Shown here: in pieces, positions 60,532 through 64,000 of the stretch
Layout: each line of letters begins with the position of its first letter
Position numbering within the stretch: the first letter of the stretch is position 1
Assembly (NCBI RefSeq): GCF_020216525.1
Contig: NZ_JAIWOY010000004.1
Coordinates: forward strand, 314,106 to 378,105
From: Nocardioides nematodiphilus
Lineage (GTDB): Bacteria > Actinomycetota > Actinomycetes > Propionibacteriales > Nocardioidaceae
Reading direction: 5' to 3'
Length of the DNA: 64,000 bases
Notes under the pieces: model-generated
The model's database searches: none
What the model was told of the DNA's origin: nothing
The model's input: the letters and a program-made list of their open reading frames with translations, nothing else
Made by a program: the position numbers and the translations under genes

Positions 60532-62112
60532 TCAGACTCCCATCCGGTTGATAAGGGTGTCGAGGACCTCGTTCATCACCGTGAGGACCCGGCTGGAGGC
60601 CTGGTAGGCGCGCTGCGCGGCCATCAGGTTGATGGTCTCCTCGTCGATGCTGACGCCGACGGTCTGCTCACGCTCGTCGTCGACCTGGCTGGTCAGCATC
60701 GTCTGGTTCGTGGTCTGGGTGTTCAGGCCCGCGACCGTCGAGCCGAGGCCCGCGACCATCGACTGGTACATGTCGCTGATGTTGGTGCCCGAGTGCACGT
60801 TCGTCGCGGTGTCGGTCCAGCCGGCCCAGCCCGTCGAGCCCAGCGAGCCGTCGGTCGGGACCGCAGCGGTCGGCTTGCCGAGCAGCACCTCGCTGATCAG
60901 GTCGGCGTTGGTCGCGTCGTTCGAGGGCAGCGGGAGCGGATTGCCGCTGGCATCGACGCCGGCCGAGGCGGCGACCAGCTCGGGGTGACCGGCGATCGCG
61001 ACGGTGAGCTGCGCAGCGGCGCCGCCGGGCTTGGCGGGGTCGAACGAGAAGAAGTCGACGCCGGCGTTGCCGTTCTTGTCGAAGCCGGCGCCGTGCTGCG
61101 CGTTGACCACCGAGGAGAGGCCGGTCGCGAGGTCGTTGAGCTTCGCGCGGTAGTCCTTGATCGTGTAGTTGAGCAGGACGCTCTCGCCGCCGAGCTCACC
61201 GCTGGTGAGGGCGAAGGAGTCCGCGACGCCCGGCGGGTCGGTCAGCGGGTCCTCGCCCGGGGCGAAGATGCTGTACGAGAGCGTGCCCGTCGTGGTCGGG
61301 TCCTGGTCCGGGTCGCCGGAGGTAGCCAGGTTGTTGGCGACCAGCGTGTTGGCCACGTCAGGGCCGATGCCGGTGCCGGCCGGCGGGACCAGCGCGTTGC
61401 CGTTGAGGTACGCGGTGTAACGGCCGTCGGGCTGGGCCTCGACGACCGCGCCGGCCTTGTTGGCCAGCTCCAGCGCGATCTGGTCGCGCTGGTCCTCCAA
61501 GTCGCCGACGTCGCTGCCGTTCGCCTTGGCCAGGAAGATGTTGTGGTTGAGCTGGGCGAGCTTCTGGGCGTCGTCGTTGATCTGCTTGACGTTCTCCGTC
61601 ACCGCCGCCTGCTGCTGCTCGACCTCGGTGGCCAGACCGCGGGCCTGGGTGTTGATCGACGCGGCCAGGCTCTGGCCCGCCGCGATCACCGAGGCGCGGG
61701 CCGCCTCGCCGTCGGGGGCGTTGACGACGTCCTGCCACGCCTTGCCGTACGCGGTCAGCATCGACGCGACGCCCTTGTCGGAGGGCTCGTTGATCGTCGC
61801 CTCGACGCGCTCCATCGAGGCCTGCTGCACCTTGAGGAAGGAGAGGTTGCCGTGCTCCGTACGCACGCGCCTGTCCATCAGGAGATCGCTGAGGCGCTTC
61901 ACGCTCTCCGTGGCGACGCCCTGGCCGTGGCCGTCGGAGTACGACCAGTGCACCGGCTGGCCGGGGCCACCGACCTCAGCGGCCTCCGCACGACGGCGGA
62001 CGTAGCCGTCGGTGTTGACGTTCGAGATGTTGTTGTTCGCCGTGTCGATGGCGATCTGCTGGTACTGCAGACCGCTCTTGGCGATGTTGAGGCTGCCGAA
62101 GGTGCTGGCCAT
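60532..62112 (-). CDS. flgK: Flagellar hook-associated protein 1 (FlgK)
   Basis: 526 residues. N-terminal rod domain FGSLNIAKSGLQYQQIAIDTANNNISNVNTDGYVRR and C-terminal helix EETINLMAAQRAYQASSRVLTVMNEVLDTLI are the paired flagellar axial motifs. A variable middle lies between. It caps the hook before FlgL. Starts 3 bp after flgN ends. Confidence 0.95.
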   Translation of the reverse strand: MASTFGSLNIAKSGLQYQQIAIDTANNNISNVNTDGYVRRRAEAAEVGGPGQPVHWSYSDGHGQGVATESVKRLSDLLMDRRVRTEHGNLSFLKVQQASMERVEATINEPSDKGVASMLTAYGKAWQDVVNAPDGEAARASVIAAGQSLAASINTQARGLATEVEQQQAAVTENVKQINDDAQKLAQLNHNIFLAKANGSDVGDLEDQRDQIALELANKAGAVVEAQPDGRYTAYLNGNALVPPAGTGIGPDVANTLVANNLATSGDPDQDPTTTGTLSYSIFAPGEDPLTDPPGVADSFALTSGELGGESVLLNYTIKDYRAKLNDLATGLSSVVNAQHGAGFDKNGNAGVDFFSFDPAKPGGAAAQLTVAIAGHPELVAASAGVDASGNPLPLPSNDATNADLISEVLLGKPTAAVPTDGSLGSTGWAGWTDTATNVHSGTNISDMYQSMVAGLGSTVAGLNTQTTNQTMLTSQVDDEREQTVGVSIDEETINLMAAQRAYQASSRVLTVMNEVLDTLINRMGV

Positions 62113-62115
62113 GAA

Positions 62116-62592
62116 CTACAGACTCCGATCCAAGAGTCGCTTGCGCGGGGCGTCGAGCACCGCGGAACCATCGGGTGAGTAGCCGTCGGCGTTGCCGCCG
62201 AGGGACAGGAGCGTCTCGCGTGCCGAGCGGTAGCCGGCGGTGATCAGGCCCCGGTTGGACTCGGAGAGCTCGGCGATCTCGCGGGTCGCGGTGACAAACG
62301 CGGTGCGGTGGTCGTCGAGGATCGCGCGCCACGGCTCCGCGGCCGCCTCGGCGATCGCGGACAGGGTGGGCGCCGGGGCGAGCCCCAGGTCCTCCGCGAC
62401 CTCGTCCGCGGCGATCGCGCGCAGCACCTCCGTCTCGCGCAGCAGCTCCAGCACCTCCTCGACCTCCTTGGTCGAGTGGGCGAGCCAACGGCTGCGGCCG
62501 GACGCCAGGATGAGCTGCTCGACCTCCAGCTTGTAGGCGAGCGTCTCCAGCAGCTCGCGCTCACGCCAGAGGATCAGCGACAGCTTCTCCAC
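62116..62592 (-). CDS. flgN: Flagellar export chaperone FlgN
   Basis: 158 residues from GTG 62592, preceded by GAGAGG. All-helical: EKLSLILWRERELLETLAYKLEVEQLILASGR, then a charged coiled coil. FlgN chaperones FlgK and FlgL for export; both genes follow directly. An ATG at 62700 would add 36 residues not in keeping with the family. Confidence 0.85.
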   Translation of the reverse strand: MEKLSLILWRERELLETLAYKLEVEQLILASGRSRWLAHSTKEVEEVLELLRETEVLRAIAADEVAEDLGLAPAPTLSAIAEAAAEPWRAILDDHRTAFVTATREIAELSESNRGLITAGYRSARETLLSLGGNADGYSPDGSAVLDAPRKRLLDRSL

Positions 62593-62953
62593 GGGGCCAC
62601 CTCTCGGATCACTCGAGCACCAGGTGGGCCCGACAGCGTCCTCATCGCCCGACGGCCGGAGATCCTGAGTCCTTTGCGCGAGGCGGTTGGTGGCGAGCAT
62701 CCTGGGAAGCCCCGTCGATCTCCCTCCACCCGGTCAGGTAGTTACTCACCAACCGGATGAACCGTGCGGTCCACAACAACGGCACGAGGACCACGGGAAA
62801 ACGCTTTCCCCGCTCTAGTCCAAGTCGTTGGGCCGGGCATAGTTGCCTGTGACTAGCCTCACTTGGGACCAGGGTCCTGTATTGGGTAACAAGGGTCTTT
62901 TACCCCCGCGTTCCCATGGCGTTGCTGATGTTCCGTCCCCCATAGTCCTTCTC
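62593..62953. other. 361-bp divergent control region of flgN-flgK-flgL-fliW and fliA
   Basis: No gene seen. The visible elements are GGGAAA-ACGC-TTTCCC (62795-62810), shaped like a LacI-family operator, and GGACC-AG-GGTCC near 62869-62880. Possible -10 boxes for fliA include TAGCCT (62854-62859) and TATTGG (62880-62885), without strong -35 partners. I do not see a good FliA-type promoter facing flgN. The region is longer than usual for the window, so it probably holds the master control of the flagellar genes. Confidence 0.5.
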
Positions 62954-63793
62954 GTGACCGAGCAGACTGGCGACCCCCGCGCCGACGAACTCATCACCAG
63001 CCACATGCCGCTGGTGGGCCACATCGTCCGAGAGACGATGGGCCGTGTTCCCTCCCATGTGAGCCGTGACGACCTGACCTCCGCAGGCCTCACTGCTCTC
63101 GTACAGGCTGCGCAGGCGTATGACGCCGAGCGCGGCGTGCCCTTCGAGCGCTACGCGGCGACCCGTGTCCGCGGCGCCATCCTCGACGAGCTGCGCAGCG
63201 TCGACTGGGCCTCGCGGTCCGTGCGTCGCCGGGCCCGCGACCTCGAGGAGACCCGCTCCCGCCTCGCGGGCACCTTCGGACGGACCCCCACCGTCGCCGA
63301 GGTCGCCACCGCCGCCGGGCTCAGCGTCGAGGAGGTCAGCGCCAACGACGACGACGTCTCCCGCGCCCAGGTGCTCTCGCTCCAGGGTTCGACGACGGCC
63401 TCGCTCGATGAGCTGGTCCCCACCCGGGCGCCGAGCCCCGAGCAGCTGGTCGAGCACCAGGAGCGCCTCACCTACCTGATGGAGGCGATCGCGGAGCTCC
63501 CCGACCGTCTCCGGGTGGTCGTGCAGGACTACTTCTTCGCGGAGCGGCCGATGGCCGACATCGCCGCCGAGCTGGGCGTCACCGACTCGCGCATCTCGCA
63601 GATGCGCGCCGAGGCCCTCGTCCTCCTGCGTGACGCCATGAACAGCGCGCTCGACCCGCAGCTGGTCAAGCCCGCCGGCAAGCCGAACGGCTGCGCGGCC
63701 CGCCGCCGCGAGGCCTACTTCGACGCCGTGGCCGAGCGCCACGCCGCCGGCACCCGTCGCGCCGTCACCCCGGTGCTCGACGCGGCAGGCTAG
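62954..63793 (+). CDS. fliA: FliA/WhiG-family sigma factor (sigma-28)
   Basis: 279 residues from GTG 62954 (VTEQTGDPRADELI). Region 2: HMPLVGHIVRETMGRVPSHVSRDDLTSAGLTALVQAAQAYDAERGVPFERYAATRVRGAILDELRS. Region 3 carries GTFGRTPTVAEVATAAG and region 4 is ELPDRLRVVVQDYFFAERPMADIAAELGVTDSRISQMRAEAL. The pattern is that of the motility sigma FliA, homologous to sporulation sigma WhiG; the flagellar setting favours FliA. The C-terminus has an extra basic tail of about 40 residues. No anti-sigma FlgM gene is adjacent. Confidence 0.94.
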   Translation: MTEQTGDPRADELITSHMPLVGHIVRETMGRVPSHVSRDDLTSAGLTALVQAAQAYDAERGVPFERYAATRVRGAILDELRSVDWASRSVRRRARDLEETRSRLAGTFGRTPTVAEVATAAGLSVEEVSANDDDVSRAQVLSLQGSTTASLDELVPTRAPSPEQLVEHQERLTYLMEAIAELPDRLRVVVQDYFFAERPMADIAAELGVTDSRISQMRAEALVLLRDAMNSALDPQLVKPAGKPNGCAARRREAYFDAVAERHAAGTRRAVTPVLDAAG

Positions 63794-63848
63794 GCGTCAG
63801 GAGCGAAGCTCCTCACCCGCACCACCTCTCCCCCACCCTGTACTACCG

Positions 63849-63890
63849 GCGAAGCCCGGTGCAGCTCTCGGTCGCTGCACCGGGCTTCGC
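63849..63890 (+). terminator. Hairpin terminator after fliA
   Basis: Perfect 16-bp arms GCGAAGCCCGGTGCAG / CTGCACCGGGCTTCGC (63849-63864 and 63875-63890) with a 10-nt loop, 55 bp past the fliA stop. Confidence 0.92.
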
Positions 63891-63936
63891 CGCGTCCGCG
63901 CCTCATGATCCACATCCCGCACCCGATAGGTGAGGA

Positions 63937-64000
63937 GTGAGGATCGCTGTCGTCGGGACCGGGTACGTCGGACTCTCCCTGGCCGTGCTGCTCGCGCAGC
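63937..64000 (+). CDS. Nucleotide-sugar dehydrogenase, N-terminal fragment
   Basis: The first 21 codons from GTG 63937 read VRIAVVGTGYVGLSLAVLLAQ, the Rossmann start of UDP-glucose/UDP-ManNAc 6-dehydrogenases. AGGTGAGG upstream is a plausible ribosome site. The rest is outside the window. If it is UDP-glucose dehydrogenase, the UGPase at 42738 would supply its substrate. Confidence 0.82.
   Translation, partial: MRIAVVGTGYVGLSLAVLLAQ

Overview
The window reads as a chromosomal segment of a high-GC, motile actinobacterium, most likely Nocardioidaceae (Nocardioides-like). The grounds are strong G/C bias at third codon positions, many GTG starts, actinobacterial gene neighbourhoods (miaA/miaB/dapF/hflX; tatD-rpfB-ksgA-ispE; rsmI/pmt; sepX-moeA/glp), and a flagellar/chemotaxis block with CsrA-FliW. 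I see no prophage, insertion sequence, rRNA operon, origin or CRISPR array.

Layout. 1-8 kb: 5' end of an HrpA helicase, a TetR gene divergent from a Baeyer-Villiger monooxygenase/SDR pair, a FUSC permease, an orphan DNA methyltransferase, a matrixin protease and a DUF559-type nuclease flanked by hairpins. 7.7-11 kb: a coupled AKR-class E sortase-mug operon, a phage-like small protein and an SGNH hydrolase. 11-22.3 kb: hflX, an SDR, a lipoprotein phosphatase-like protein, dapF with a PPOX protein, ggt, miaA, an MT0933-type antitoxin, a Bcr/CflA exporter and miaB. 22.3-33.7 kb: a DUF4442 protein, a cysteine-less CsoR-like regulator divergent from MarR, an ABC-F ATPase, ispE-ksgA, rpfB, tatD and an alpha/beta hydrolase, rsmI, and divergently pmt plus a DUF3054 protein. 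33.7-39 kb: a nickel permease with a Nur-like box, an acyl-CoA dehydrogenase, a membrane pseudokinase, a secreted protein and tRNA-Ala(CGC). 39-46.2 kb: sepX/glpR, a GNAT gene, mog, moaC, moeA/glp, a eukaryotic-type UGPase, and divergently a 5-FTHF cyclo-ligase, FmdB, SAF and mscL genes. 46.2-50 kb: an LCP enzyme, tRNA-Arg(CCT) and small genes. 50-63.8 kb: a NarL-type regulator, two chemoreceptors, cheW, cheA, csrA, fliW, flgL, flgK, flgN and a FliA/WhiG sigma factor. The start of a nucleotide-sugar dehydrogenase closes the window.

How the genes work together. Many genes are translationally coupled by ATGA, GTGA or TGATG overlaps. Many transcript starts look leaderless, with a TANNNT box 6-9 nt before the start codon. 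Two divergent pairs (rsmI/pmt and UGPase/cyclo-ligase) share one symmetric ANNNTANNNT element between start codons 23-24 bp apart, which I regard as the most distinctive structural observation. MiaA and MiaB act successively on A37 of tRNA. CsrA and FliW form a known translational switch for flagellin. SepX/GlpR and the MoeA-like Glp are a known divisome pair. cheA-cheW-receptor is preceded by a FliA-type promoter that the sigma gene in this window could serve.
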